A stretch of DNA of 48,925 bases from Bacteroidales bacterium (GTDB taxonomy: Bacteria; Bacteroidota; Bacteroidia; Bacteroidales; UBA4417), in contig JAURYB010000048.1 in NCBI GenBank assembly GCA_030654075.1, positions 1-48,925 of the forward strand. The letters are read 5' to 3'. The notes beneath the pieces were generated by a model that was given only the letters and a program-made list of their open reading frames with translations, had not been told where the DNA came from and searched no databases. Positions 32,622 to 41,548 of this stretch are shown one piece after another. The position numbers were made by a program, and so were the translations under genes. The stretch's first letter is position 1, and every line of letters starts with the position of its first letter.

Positions 32622-35198
32622 TTGCCTTTTCAACAAACCTGCCCGATTTTGAAGCCTTATTACACTCAGCAAGTTTTCAGTTTAAAAGCTTTTCTCATTA
32701 TCACTATCCTGATAATCAGCAATATCGTTTTTGCTCAAAAAGCGGGTATGATTACAGGGCGGGTTACGGATGAGAATAACCTGGCTGTTGAATTGGTTAA
32801 TGTCAGCATATTGGGTGAACCCGGTGGCACCTCAACAGCAGCCGACGGAAGTTACAGCCTGCAAGTTCCTGCCGCGAAACAATTAAAAATAGTTTTTTCA
32901 TTTGTCGGGTACAAAACCGATACAGCCTATATTAAAGTTGCCGCGGGCGAAAAGCTCAGGGTTAACCGCACTATCACTTCAACGGCTACTGAGTTAGGAA
33001 GAATAGTTATTGAAGATCGGAATATCCGGAATACCAACCTGATACGTATCGACGCGCGTACGGTTAATGCCTTGCCAACCGCATCAAGCGGAATAGAAGC
33101 TTTGCTGAAAACTATGCCAGGTGTGGTTTCGAACAACGAACTAAGCTCCCAATATTCGGTTCGTGGTGGTAATTACGACGAAAACCTTGTGTATGTTAAC
33201 GATATTGAGATCTATCGTCCTTTCCTGGTTCGTACCAGTCAGCAGGAAGGCTTAAGTTTCCTGAACAGCGACCTGGTTTCTTCGGTTTTATTTTCCGCGG
33301 GTGGCTTCGACGCAAAATACGGCGATAAATTATCGAGTGTACTGGATATAAAATACAAACACCCGACGAAATTTGCCGCTTCGGCTACTGCCAGCCTGCT
33401 TGGAGCCACCGTTCATATGGAAGGAATCAGTAAAGATAAACGGTTTACTTACCTGGCCGGGGCAAGGTATAAAACCAACCAGTACCTGCTGAACGCGATG
33501 GAGACAAAGGGGAGTTACAAACCGGTTTTTGTCGATTTCCAGTCACTTCTAACGTATACCCTTTCAGATAAACTTGAACTGGCTGTGTTAGGATACATAT
33601 CTTCAAACAAGTATACTCTGATACCTGAATCACGCGAAACCAAGTTTGGAACTTATTTCACACCCTTACGCCTGACCATGTATTTTGAGGGCCAGGAAGT
33701 TGACAGGTATGATAGCCGGATGGGCGCCATTACGCTGACGCAGAAGCCCAATAAAAACCTGCAGATAAAATGGATCACGTCTGTTTATAATTCAAGGGAA
33801 ACAGAATCGTTCGATGTATTGGCTGAGTATTATATCGCCTTGCTCGATAATCAGCCCACAGCAACTGATTCAATTGAAGTTGTTGAAACCAAAGGAGTGG
33901 GTGGATTTTTCAACCACGCCCGCAACCAGTTGGACATGACCGTTATAAATGCTGAAAACCGGTACAGTTATTCCAAAGGAAAAAACTACGCGCTCTGGGG
34001 CATCAAATACCAGCATGAAATTATTGCTGATCGCATGAACGAATGGCAGAGGATTGATTCATCGGCATATTCAATTCCATACAATCCCGGAACTCCCGGA
34101 CAACCTGGCAATCTTACTGATTTTGTTTTGAATTACCATCTTCAAACTGACACTAATATTAGCTCAAACAGGTATACAGCTTTTGCGCAGAATACCTGGA
34201 CATTGGACAGAGACTCCACTCAGCTGGCATTTACAGCCGGAATCCGATTTAATTACTGGGATTTTAACAAGCAATTTATTGTAAGCCCACGCGTAAGTTT
34301 ATCGTACAAACCCAATTGGGAAAAAGATATGATGCTTCGGTTTTCGGCCGGTTATTATTATCAGCCGCCATTTTACCGCGAACTCCGAAACCTGCAGGGT
34401 AAAATCAATCCGAATCTCCGGGCTCAGAAATCAATTCAGTTTGTTGCCGGAAACGACTTTAATTTTCATTCCTGGGGACGGCCTTTTAAATTTGTAACAG
34501 AAGTTTATTACAAATATTTAACTGAACTGGTTCCTTACCAGGTCGATAATGTCCGTATTCAATACCTGGGAATTAACGGCTCGAAAGGCTATGCGTATGG
34601 CATCGATATGAAAGTAAACGGCAATTTTGTGAAAGGTGTTGAATCATGGGCCAGCCTTTCGTATATGAAAACAGCGGAAGATCTTTACAATGATTACTAT
34701 GTCGAGTCTTATAACGCCGCCGGCGAAGTAATCCATAACGGTTTTACAGAAGATATTACGGCGGTAAGTTCTGATACTATTTACCCCGGATATATTCCCC
34801 GGCCTACTGATCAGCGGATTACCTTCGGATTGTTTTTCCAGGATTTCCTGCCTATGAATCCGACTTTTAAAATGAATATCGGGTTGTATTTCGGTACCGG
34901 TCTGCCAACCGGGGCACCGAATACGCCTTTATATACACATACTTACCGTCTGCCTCCTTACCGAAGGGTTGATATAGGTTTATCGAAACAGATTATTGGC
35001 GGAGAAGCATTGCAACCTAAAAAAGGTTTCTTCGGCGGATTTAAGTCCTTATGGATAACTGCCGAAATTTTAAACCTTTTACAGGTTAATAATACAGTTT
35101 CATATACCTGGGTCAGGGATGTAAACAACAATATGTATGGTGTGCCGAATTATCTTACGCCACGACAGATAAACATTAAGATAGGAGCTGAATTCTGA
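32622..35198 (+). CDS. TonB-dependent outer-membrane receptor with carboxypeptidase-like N-terminal domain
   Basis: An 858-residue outer-membrane receptor. A signal segment near 20-39 (SLKAFLIITILIISNIVFAQ) leads into a carboxypeptidase-like domain (MITGRVTDENNLAVELVNVS, SFVGYKTDTAYI). A TonB plug follows (SGIEALLKTMPGVVSNNELS, YSVRGGNYDENLVYVNDIEI, SVLFSAGGFDAKYGDKLSSV). The rest is a long beta barrel ending PNYLTPRQINIKIGAEF with the terminal aromatic residue. It imports a ligand too large for porins, powered by TonB-ExbBD. No SusD partner follows, so a glycan-uptake locus is not supported. The first codon is TTG at 32622; the exact start is uncertain. Confidence 0.88.
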   Translation: MPFQQTCPILKPYYTQQVFSLKAFLIITILIISNIVFAQKAGMITGRVTDENNLAVELVNVSILGEPGGTSTAADGSYSLQVPAAKQLKIVFSFVGYKTDTAYIKVAAGEKLRVNRTITSTATELGRIVIEDRNIRNTNLIRIDARTVNALPTASSGIEALLKTMPGVVSNNELSSQYSVRGGNYDENLVYVNDIEIYRPFLVRTSQQEGLSFLNSDLVSSVLFSAGGFDAKYGDKLSSVLDIKYKHPTKFAASATASLLGATVHMEGISKDKRFTYLAGARYKTNQYLLNAMETKGSYKPVFVDFQSLLTYTLSDKLELAVLGYISSNKYTLIPESRETKFGTYFTPLRLTMYFEGQEVDRYDSRMGAITLTQKPNKNLQIKWITSVYNSRETESFDVLAEYYIALLDNQPTATDSIEVVETKGVGGFFNHARNQLDMTVINAENRYSYSKGKNYALWGIKYQHEIIADRMNEWQRIDSSAYSIPYNPGTPGQPGNLTDFVLNYHLQTDTNISSNRYTAFAQNTWTLDRDSTQLAFTAGIRFNYWDFNKQFIVSPRVSLSYKPNWEKDMMLRFSAGYYYQPPFYRELRNLQGKINPNLRAQKSIQFVAGNDFNFHSWGRPFKFVTEVYYKYLTELVPYQVDNVRIQYLGINGSKGYAYGIDMKVNGNFVKGVESWASLSYMKTAEDLYNDYYVESYNAAGEVIHNGFTEDITAVSSDTIYPGYIPRPTDQRITFGLFFQDFLPMNPTFKMNIGLYFGTGLPTGAPNTPLYTHTYRLPPYRRVDIGLSKQIIGGEALQPKKGFFGGFKSLWITAEILNLLQVNNTVSYTWVRDVNNNMYGVPNYLTPRQINIKIGAEF

Positions 35199-35314
35199 TA
35201 GCAAACCTATAAACAACAGATTGCAGCAAATCCTGTCTTTCTGATTGGCCAGATTGGAATAATTTTATTATTCTGATTGATTGGGTTAAATCCAAAATTG
35301 TTCTCATTATTGAT

Positions 35315-35450
35315 CCCCGGCCTGAGGGCCAGGGCAATGGATGAGCGACTTTTTTAGAGAATTCTAATTCTCATCATTTCGGATGACGATGATTTAGGGT
35401 AAAAGACCCATTCGCATTTGCTTTAATTTGCCCCGGCCTGAAGGCCGGGG
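35315..35450. repeat. two more REP-like hairpins with changed stem bases
   Basis: CCCCGGCC-TGAG-GGCCAGGG at 35315-35334 and CCCCGGCC-TGAA-GGCCGGGG at 35431-35450. Both are followed by CAATGGAT, as in the 5.7 kb copies. Against CCCCGACC/GGTCGGGG, the central A-T pair is replaced by G-C on both sides. They fill the 404-base gap between the TonB receptor and the SOD pair, which otherwise shows only a -7 word. Confidence 0.75.
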
Positions 35451-35515
35451 CAATGGATTTGCACTAATTTAAAGCTTTCGTTTTCTTAAAGTTTTTCCCT
35501 AAAAATGTTAAATCA

Positions 35516-35523
35516 TACCTTTG
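35516..35523 (+). promoter_or_regulatory. -7 promoter element TACCTTTG
   Basis: TACCTTTG matches TAnnTTTG and would give the SOD operon a leader of about 73 bases. Confidence 0.5.
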
Positions 35524-35602
35524 TTGGTCGAACTATTTATATTTCACATTGTTATTTATATTGAATCTAAACAATTATTAAATCTTTAAATCCTTTATTA
35601 CA

Positions 35603-36214
35603 ATGGACTATCAATTTCCTTCTTTACCTTACGCATTTAACGCACTGGAACCCCATATCGACGCACAGACCATGGAGATCCATTATACAAAACATCACAA
35701 AACCTATTTCGACAAGTTTGTTGCCGCAATCAAAGAAACAGAAAGCAATGGCAAATCACTCGAAGAAATATTCGCCAATGTAAGTAAACTCCCGATGGCA
35801 GTTCGTAATCATGGCGGCGGATTATACAATCACACCATGTTCTGGGAAAGCATGTCACCAAATGGTGGTGGTGTTCCGGCAGGCAAGCTATCAGACGCGA
35901 TTAATGCAATGTATGGCTCATTCGAAGATTTTAAAACGAAGTTTAACGATGCTGCTGCCAACCGTTTTGGAAGCGGCTGGGCATGGCTTTCAGTAAAGGC
36001 CGATAACAGCCTTTGTGTTTGTTCAAGCGCCAACCAGGATAATCCGCTTATGGATACATCCGATTGCCCTGCAACACCCATTCTTGGCCTTGATGTTTGG
36101 GAACATGCCTATTATCTTAAATTTCAAAACCGTCGTCCTGAATATATTTCAGCATTTTGGAATGTTGTTAACTGGGAAGTAATTGAAGCACGTTACAATT
36201 CAATAGTTAAATAA
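35603..36214 (+). CDS. sodA: superoxide dismutase, Mn/Fe type, cytosolic
   Basis: A 203-residue superoxide dismutase without a signal peptide. Metal ligands are visible: His27 (MEIHYTKHH), His77 (LYNHTMFW), Asp164 and His168 in [15 protein letters not shown]. The outer-sphere glutamine lies in [10 protein letters not shown] and glycines in NHGGGLYNH, a manganese-type or cambialistic pattern; some Bacteroides enzymes work with either metal. It removes superoxide in the cytosol. The second SOD gene starts only 3 bases after its stop, so the pair is one operon. Confidence 0.93.
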   Translation: MDYQFPSLPYAFNALEPHIDAQTMEIHYTKHHKTYFDKFVAAIKETESNGKSLEEIFANVSKLPMAVRNHGGGLYNHTMFWESMSPNGGGVPAGKLSDAINAMYGSFEDFKTKFNDAAANRFGSGWAWLSVKADNSLCVCSSANQDNPLMDTSDCPATPILGLDVWEHAYYLKFQNRRPEYISAFWNVVNWEVIEARYNSIVK

Positions 36215-36217
36215 ATT

Positions 36218-36904
36218 ATGAAGAAGATCCTTGTTTATTTTGTTGTGCTTATGGCTATTCCATTTGCATTAAAGGCACAACAGGAACCATTTCACAAATT
36301 CGCGCCTTTGCCATATGCTTACGACGCGTTGGAACCATACATCGATAAGATGACCATGGAAATACATTACGATAAGCATCACCGTGCATATTACAATAAT
36401 TTCATGGCGGCTGTTAAAGGCACTGAGCTGGAAAAGACACCAATGCTAAGCATTTTTGCAACTATTTCGACTCAGCCTGCTGCCATCCGAAACAATGCCG
36501 GCGGATACTGGAACCACGAAATGTTCTGGAACTGCATGAAACCAAATGGCGGTGGCGCTCCTACAGGTAAACTTGGCGAGGCAATCACTTCAACCTTTGG
36601 ATCGTTCGATAATTTCAAAAAACAGTTTGCGGAAGCAGGTGTTAAGCGTTTTGGTTCAGGTTGGGTGTGGCTGGTTGTTGGAAAAGACGGCAAGCTGTTT
36701 ATCAGCTCAACCGCCAACCAGGACAACCCACTAATGAATATAGCAGAACAACCCGGCACTCCTGTTTTTTGCCTTGATGTTTGGGAACATGCATATTACC
36801 TGAAATATCAGAATAAGCGGGGTGATTATATCAATGCCTGGTGGAATGCAGTGAACTGGGATTTTGCCCAGAAATTATATGCTGAAGCGTTGGAGAAAAA
36901 GTAG
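36218..36904 (+). CDS. superoxide dismutase, Mn/Fe type, exported
   Basis: A 228-residue paralogue of the preceding SOD, with an added signal peptide (MKKILVYFVVLMAIPFALKA, cleavage before QQE). Mature-domain ligands are His50, His100, Asp187 and His191, in MEIHYDKHH, WNHEMFWN and [22 protein letters not shown] is kept. The protein is probably periplasmic, since there is no lipobox or T9SS domain. It would protect the envelope from superoxide that cannot cross the membrane. The gene order cytosolic-exported, with a 3-base gap, suggests a tandem duplication in which one copy gained an export signal. Confidence 0.9.
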   Translation: MKKILVYFVVLMAIPFALKAQQEPFHKFAPLPYAYDALEPYIDKMTMEIHYDKHHRAYYNNFMAAVKGTELEKTPMLSIFATISTQPAAIRNNAGGYWNHEMFWNCMKPNGGGAPTGKLGEAITSTFGSFDNFKKQFAEAGVKRFGSGWVWLVVGKDGKLFISSTANQDNPLMNIAEQPGTPVFCLDVWEHAYYLKYQNKRGDYINAWWNAVNWDFAQKLYAEALEKK

Positions 36905-36980
36905 ATTATAATTAATAGTTAATAGTTAATCGAAAATGGTTAATCGAAAATGGTTAGCCGGAAATAATTAACTGATAAGG

Positions 36981-37016
36981 AAAAAGCCCGGTAGTTGTTT
37001 AACTTCCGGGCTTTTA
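36981..37016. terminator. bidirectional terminator between sod operon and rocD
   Basis: AAAAGCCCGG at 36982-36991 pairs with CCGGGCTTTT at 37006-37015. The stem has A on one side and T on the other, so it works in both directions between the convergent SOD pair and the ornithine aminotransferase gene. Confidence 0.85.
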
Positions 37017-37038
37017 CTTTTAATTTGAAAACAGCTTT

Positions 37039-38274
37039 TTATTCGAAGGATAGAATTGCTTCCTTAATAATTGCAATTGCTTCACGTAATTGCTGCTCGC
37101 TGATTACCAAAGGAGGAGCAAACCGGATGATGTTGCCATGAGTTGGTTTTGCCAGAAGGCCCATATCTTTCATTTTTACACATACATCCCAGGCTTCGAA
37201 ACCGTTCTTAGGACGGATAACAACAGCATTGAGCAATCCTTTACCGCGAACCAGCTCAATCATCTCACTTTTTACATTTCCCAGTTCTTCGCGGAAAATC
37301 TTACCCAGATATTCAGCTTTTCCGGCAAGGTTTTCTTCCTTTACAACTTCGAGTGCGGCAATTGCCACACGGGCAGCAATGGGATTACCACCAAAAGTTG
37401 ATCCGTGTTCACCTGGTTTTATGGTAAGCATGATTTCGTCATCAGCCAATACCGCCGAAACAGGCATAGCGCCACCCGAAAGGGCTTTTCCTAAAATCAG
37501 AATATCAGGACGAACATTCTCATGATCACATGCCAGGAGTTTTCCAGTACGTGCAATGCCGGTCTGAACTTCGTCGGCAATAAAAAGAACATTGTTTTTC
37601 TTACACAATTCGTACGATTTCGACAGGTAACCCGCATCAGGAACAAATACTCCGGCTTCTCCCTGGATGGGTTCAACAAGGAATCCCGCCACATTCGGAT
37701 CTTCGAGTGCTTTTTCAAGAGCCGGGATATCATTGTAAGGAATAGTCACAAAACCAGGCGTAAAAGGACCAAATCCCCCATACGAATCCGGATCAGTTGA
37801 CATGGAAATGATTGTAATAGTACGTCCGTGGAAGTTGCCTTCGCAAACAATAATTTTAGCCTGCCCATCTTCAATGCCTTTAACCTTGTAAGCCCATTTG
37901 CGGCAAAGTTTCAACGCAGTTTCATCTGCTTCGGCACCTGAATTCATTGGCAAAACCTTATCGTACCCAAAGTATTCCGTGATATATTTCTCATAGATAC
38001 CCAGGATGTTGTTATAAAATGCACGGGAGGTAAGTGTCAGTGTCTGTGCCTGCTCAATCATGGCACCAACAATTTTCGGGTGACAATGTCCCTGGTTTAC
38101 TGCCGAATATGCCGACAGGAAATCGAAATATTGCTTGCCTTCAACATCCCATACTAAAGCGCCTTCGCCTTTGGCCAATACCACAGGCAACGGGTGGTAA
38201 TTATGCGCACCATACTTGTCTTCCAGCTCGATAGCTTTGGCTGAGGTTAAATCTTTAAGGATTTCGTTAAGCAT
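37039..38274 (-). CDS. rocD: ornithine--oxo-acid aminotransferase
   Basis: A 411-residue class III PLP aminotransferase. Starting [20 protein letters not shown] and continuing [18 protein letters not shown] is typical of ornithine aminotransferase. Cofactor motifs: [16 protein letters not shown] at 112-127, [12 protein letters not shown] near 234, and [16 protein letters not shown] with the Schiff-base lysine at about 263. It moves the delta-amino group of ornithine to 2-oxoglutarate, giving glutamate semialdehyde toward proline or glutamate. The ATG at 38274 is preferred to 38313, because a -7 word at 38318-38325 puts transcription start between them. Confidence 0.92.
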   Translation of the reverse strand: MLNEILKDLTSAKAIELEDKYGAHNYHPLPVVLAKGEGALVWDVEGKQYFDFLSAYSAVNQGHCHPKIVGAMIEQAQTLTLTSRAFYNNILGIYEKYITEYFGYDKVLPMNSGAEADETALKLCRKWAYKVKGIEDGQAKIIVCEGNFHGRTITIISMSTDPDSYGGFGPFTPGFVTIPYNDIPALEKALEDPNVAGFLVEPIQGEAGVFVPDAGYLSKSYELCKKNNVLFIADEVQTGIARTGKLLACDHENVRPDILILGKALSGGAMPVSAVLADDEIMLTIKPGEHGSTFGGNPIAARVAIAALEVVKEENLAGKAEYLGKIFREELGNVKSEMIELVRGKGLLNAVVIRPKNGFEAWDVCVKMKDMGLLAKPTHGNIIRFAPPLVISEQQLREAIAIIKEAILSFE

Positions 38275-38317
38275 ATAAAATATTGTTTTAAAATTTGTAT
38301 TTAAGTGAAACACGTAG

Positions 38318-38325
38318 CAAAGGTA
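38318..38325 (-). promoter_or_regulatory. -7 promoter element TACCTTTG
   Basis: Read leftward, TACCTTTG matches TAnnTTTG and gives rocD a leader of about 37 bases. Confidence 0.5.
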
Positions 38326-38363
38326 CTATTTTAAGTTAATGGAAAATAGTTAATGGAAAATAG

Positions 38364-38437
38364 TTTGCTTCGGCAGGCTCAGTGTAAAAATGGAAAATGG
38401 TTTGCTTCGGCAGGCTCAGTGTAAAAATGGAAAATGG
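38364..38437. repeat. perfect 37-bp tandem duplication
   Basis: The 37 bases at 38364-38400, starting TTTGCTTCGGCAGGCTCAG and ending GGAAAATGG, are repeated exactly at 38401-38437. The unit joins the CTTCGGCAGGCTCAG word to the AAAATGG word. The complement of the first word recurs with one change at 44646-44660. The surrounding gap (38275-38701) holds no gene that I can see. Confidence 0.8.
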
Positions 38438-38701
38438 TCAGTGAGAACATGGCAGTGCAGTTGATTATGAAGAAGGTTAACTATCTGGATTTCCTGAATC
38501 CATAAGATTGCTTCGGCTACCAAGCCTGGATTTTTATAGTTTATCAATCAGCCTCGCAAATACTTGCTCACTTTGACTTTTCTTGTTAAAAGTTTTTACC
38601 CCTTAAAAGCGAACCTGAAACATGCACTTCGGCTTGTTTCGGCTTCGCTCAACAACCACCGCTCAGTGCACGAGCATCATGAAACAAGAAACACTTCACC
38701 C

Positions 38702-40585
38702 CTACCCTTTTGCTACGGCTCCTTCGTTTTTAACGAGAACTTTATAATTTAAAGAAGGCGAAGAAATAAAAGGTCCAAGATTCAACTGGCTCCATAGAGT
38801 ATCAACTTCTTCAATCGTTTTATCATCCATGGCCAGTACATTGGGCCATTGCCGCTTAAATCCATCGGTGGCAAGCGATTTGCCGGAACCATCAATAGCC
38901 ATTGGCAGTATGGGTTGGTCATTGCCGTCTTTGGCATAAAAACAATCCCGGGAAGGATCAATATTATTGGCAGTAAGCCATACTATATCTGAGATCCTGA
39001 TTCCGACAGCTTCCGGATCGACATAAACTACCCAGTTTATACCCTTTAATGCTCCGCTGTTGAAAAGCAGCTGATGCAGAGTCCGGATATTCAGCGCTGA
39101 TTTATCAATCCCGACAATCAGTACAGGAAATTTCTCACGGGTAAGTGAAAAATTACATGATAACCCACTCAATTCCAGATGATTTTCGTCGAATTCGAAT
39201 TTCTCAGAACTTTCATAAACTGATTCCCCGGGCAATTTAGTTGTTGCATCAATTCCAAGCTTACTACCTAAGGCAAAGCGGCTGCTCGAATGATCAAGTA
39301 CATCAACAGGTCCTCGGTTAAAAACTACATCGTCAACAGGATGAACCTGATCGCAGATCAACTGCGCAACTGCTTTACTATCGTTCAGATCAATGTCTGC
39401 ATCAGTAACAACTAATATTTTATTGAACATCATCTGCCCGGCACCCCATAATGAATTCATTACTTTTTGCGCCTGGCCGGGATATGTCTTTTTGATTTTT
39501 ACCAGAACAATATTATGGAAGACGCCTTCGTCGGGCATTACCATGTCTTCAATCTCAGGTAACATACTCAGTTTTATCAAAGGCAGAAAAATACGTTCTG
39601 TAGCTTTACCAAGCCATTTATCTTCCTGGGGTGGAATACCCACAATAGTAGTAGGATAAACAGCTTCCTTACGATGCGTGATGCAGGTAACATGAAACAC
39701 AGGATAGTTATCTGAGAGTGAATAAAACCCGGTATGGTCTCCAAACGGGCCTTCCAGGATAAGATCTTCAGCCGGATCTACATATCCTTCGATAATGAAA
39801 TCAGCATCAGAAGGAACTTCAATTTCGGAAGTCAGACATTTAACCAGCTCAACTTTCTTTTTCCGCAGAAAACCGGCAAGCATATACTCATCAATATTTT
39901 CTGGCAAAGGAGCTGTTGCGCAATAGGTGTAAACCGGATCACCACCCAGGGCAACGGCAACGGGCATTCTTAAGCCTAGCCGTTTGTAATCACGGAAATG
40001 AGCCGCTGAGTTTTTGTGAAGATGCCAGTGCATCCCCGTTTTATCAGGTCCGAAAACCTGCATACGATACATTCCAACATTGCGTACTCCCGTTTCAGGA
40101 TGGCGCGTATGCACAATCGGCAAGGTAATAAAAGGTCCGCCATCAAAAGGCCAGCAGGTAAGTACAGGCAATTGGGTCAGGTCGGGTTTATCCATCACGA
40201 TTTCCTGGCAGGCGCCTTTCCCTTTTTTGTGACCAGGCATAAATTTAGCAACTTCAGCCAGCGTGGGTAAAAGCGCCAGTTTACTGAAAAAGGAATCACG
40301 CGGCGTCATTAATCCAGCCATCAGTTCCTCAATCTGTTTTGCGGTATCATCCAGGGTTTCAACGCCAAGAGCCATGCACATCCGTTTCTCTGTCCCCATC
40401 GAATTGATCAGCAAAGGAAAACGGGTTCCATTATTTTCGAATAATAATGCTTTCCCATTATGTTTACTCATCCGATCCGCAATTTCAGTGATCTGAAGGT
40501 GAGGTGAAACAAAATCCTTGATTCTGATTAGCTCGCCTGATTGTTCAAGCGCGTGTATAAATGCCTGTATATTAGGGTATGACAT
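38702..40585 (-). CDS. ubiD: UbiD-family decarboxylase, probable menaquinone pathway
   Basis: A 627-residue UbiD-family protein, a decarboxylase that depends on prenylated FMN. Motifs: KTGMHWHLHKNSAAHFRDYK, VAVALGGDPVYTYCATAPLP, and ILEGPFGDHTGFYSLSDNYP with the catalytic Glu/Asp region. The long form with about 600 residues, common in Bacteroidota, is usually assigned to a late menaquinone decarboxylation step. The UbiX-type prenyltransferase that makes its cofactor is not in this window. The gene lies just downstream of ccmE but behind a terminator, so it has its own unit. Confidence 0.85.
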   Translation of the reverse strand: MSYPNIQAFIHALEQSGELIRIKDFVSPHLQITEIADRMSKHNGKALLFENNGTRFPLLINSMGTEKRMCMALGVETLDDTAKQIEELMAGLMTPRDSFFSKLALLPTLAEVAKFMPGHKKGKGACQEIVMDKPDLTQLPVLTCWPFDGGPFITLPIVHTRHPETGVRNVGMYRMQVFGPDKTGMHWHLHKNSAAHFRDYKRLGLRMPVAVALGGDPVYTYCATAPLPENIDEYMLAGFLRKKKVELVKCLTSEIEVPSDADFIIEGYVDPAEDLILEGPFGDHTGFYSLSDNYPVFHVTCITHRKEAVYPTTIVGIPPQEDKWLGKATERIFLPLIKLSMLPEIEDMVMPDEGVFHNIVLVKIKKTYPGQAQKVMNSLWGAGQMMFNKILVVTDADIDLNDSKAVAQLICDQVHPVDDVVFNRGPVDVLDHSSSRFALGSKLGIDATTKLPGESVYESSEKFEFDENHLELSGLSCNFSLTREKFPVLIVGIDKSALNIRTLHQLLFNSGALKGINWVVYVDPEAVGIRISDIVWLTANNIDPSRDCFYAKDGNDQPILPMAIDGSGKSLATDGFKRQWPNVLAMDDKTIEEVDTLWSQLNLGPFISSPSLNYKVLVKNEGAVAKG

Positions 40586-40745
40586 TATTATTTTTGTTAA
40601 ATGCGAAGAAATATTATATCCGACTAAACTACGAAATTTTAACCTTCCGTTTTAAAATTTGGTTTCCCTTATTTAAAACATGTATGATAAATATTTTTTC
40701 TGGTTTGTACAGGAATTTTAACAATCATATTTTCAAACAAAAAAC

Positions 40746-40831
40746 ATATCGTCCCTGACGGGACTATATCAAATCAATATTTGTTTCTCTACCAAGTTAA
40801 CCTTCAAACCAAGTCCCGACAGGGACGATAT
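40746..40831. repeat. two hairpin words in inverted orientation
   Basis: ATATCGTCCCTGACGGGACT at 40746-40765 faces AGTCCCGACAGGGACGATAT at 40812-40831. The two 20-base arms are complementary except for one position, so they could form a long hairpin around a 46-base loop. Each arm also contains its own short stem (GTCCC/GGGAC). The gap between ccmE and ubiD (40586-40909) otherwise holds only a terminator and AT-rich sequence. Confidence 0.7.
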
Positions 40832-40873
40832 ATTTCATTAAATTGTGTTCAGTTTATTTAACAGAAAAGTATA

Positions 40874-40905
40874 ATAAAAAAAAGAAGGCCTTTCGAGCCT
40901 TCTCC
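40874..40905 (-). terminator. terminator for the ccm operon
   Basis: Read leftward, AGAAGGC at 40903-40897 pairs with GCCTTCT at 40889-40883 and is followed by eight T. It lies a few bases beyond the ccmE stop. Confidence 0.85.
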
Positions 40906-40909
40906 TTAA

Positions 40910-41338
40910 CTATTTAGCTGCAGGTTTTTCCACAGCTTTAAAATCCTTATCACCAAATGATTCCGGTTTTTTATCATTGTATTTTGACGGGCATTTTAAT
41001 AAGAGGCTGCTTGCCAGAAACGCGTCGTTTTCAATTTTCCCGATGACGACAACCTGCTCGGACTTTTCAAAATCCTGGGGTTTGGCACCATTGTAAGTCA
41101 CCAGCCGTTCAACATTTTTCTGGTCTGTCATGTAAAAGGTAAACTTATTCGCATCCACTTTTGTATCGTAAACTATAGGTTTGTCTTTCACCAATTTCCC
41201 GATAACGTGAAATTCCTTTCCGGGATTATCAACTGCCGCAGAAAAATCAGTGTACGTACTTGTGTTGGCAAATAAGCTCATTATTACACCAATGGCAGCA
41301 ACTACAAATACAAGTATAAAAATATGTGTCTTCTTCAT
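40910..41338 (-). CDS. ccmE: cytochrome c maturation heme chaperone CcmE, CxxxY variant
   Basis: A 142-residue membrane-anchored heme chaperone. One N-terminal helix (about 5-24) is followed by an OB-fold domain (KEFHVIGKLVKDKPIVY, KFTFYMTDQKN, EQVVVIGKIENDAFLASSLL). The heme-binding motif is C116-PSK-Y120, not the classical HxxxY with histidine. The CxxxY form is known in archaea and some bacteria, where heme attaches through cysteine. It receives heme from the CcmC/CcmD complex for delivery to CcmF. It starts 2 bases after the ccmD stop. Confidence 0.9.
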   Translation of the reverse strand: MKKTHIFILVFVVAAIGVIMSLFANTSTYTDFSAAVDNPGKEFHVIGKLVKDKPIVYDTKVDANKFTFYMTDQKNVERLVTYNGAKPQDFEKSEQVVVIGKIENDAFLASSLLLKCPSKYNDKKPESFGDKDFKAVEKPAAK

Positions 41339-41340
41339 GT

Positions 41341-41472
41341 TTAGCTTTTGTTATTTTTAATTTCATTTTCCATTTTTGTAACCCGCCTGTCGAGCCAGAA
41401 AAGATAAACTGCCAACCCAACAAGGACGGTTGAAAGAACTATGATGACTACAAATATTTTCGATTCTATCAT
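41341..41472 (-). CDS. ccmD: CcmD-like small membrane protein
   Basis: A 43-residue protein with one membrane helix (about 5-25: SKIFVVIIVLSTVLVGLAVY), then LFWLDRRVTKMENEIKNNKS. Size, topology and position between ccmC and ccmE match CcmD, which bridges CcmC and CcmE and helps release heme-loaded CcmE. The open frame extends 22 codons further, but the ATG at 41472 gives the normal CcmD layout. Confidence 0.78.
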   Translation of the reverse strand: MIESKIFVVIIVLSTVLVGLAVYLFWLDRRVTKMENEIKNNKS

Positions 41473-41548
41473 TTCACTATTCGTATTTGTTAAACAAAGC
41501 AATGTTATTAATGTTTTGAAAACAGGCAATATTAGCAATCAAATCCGG

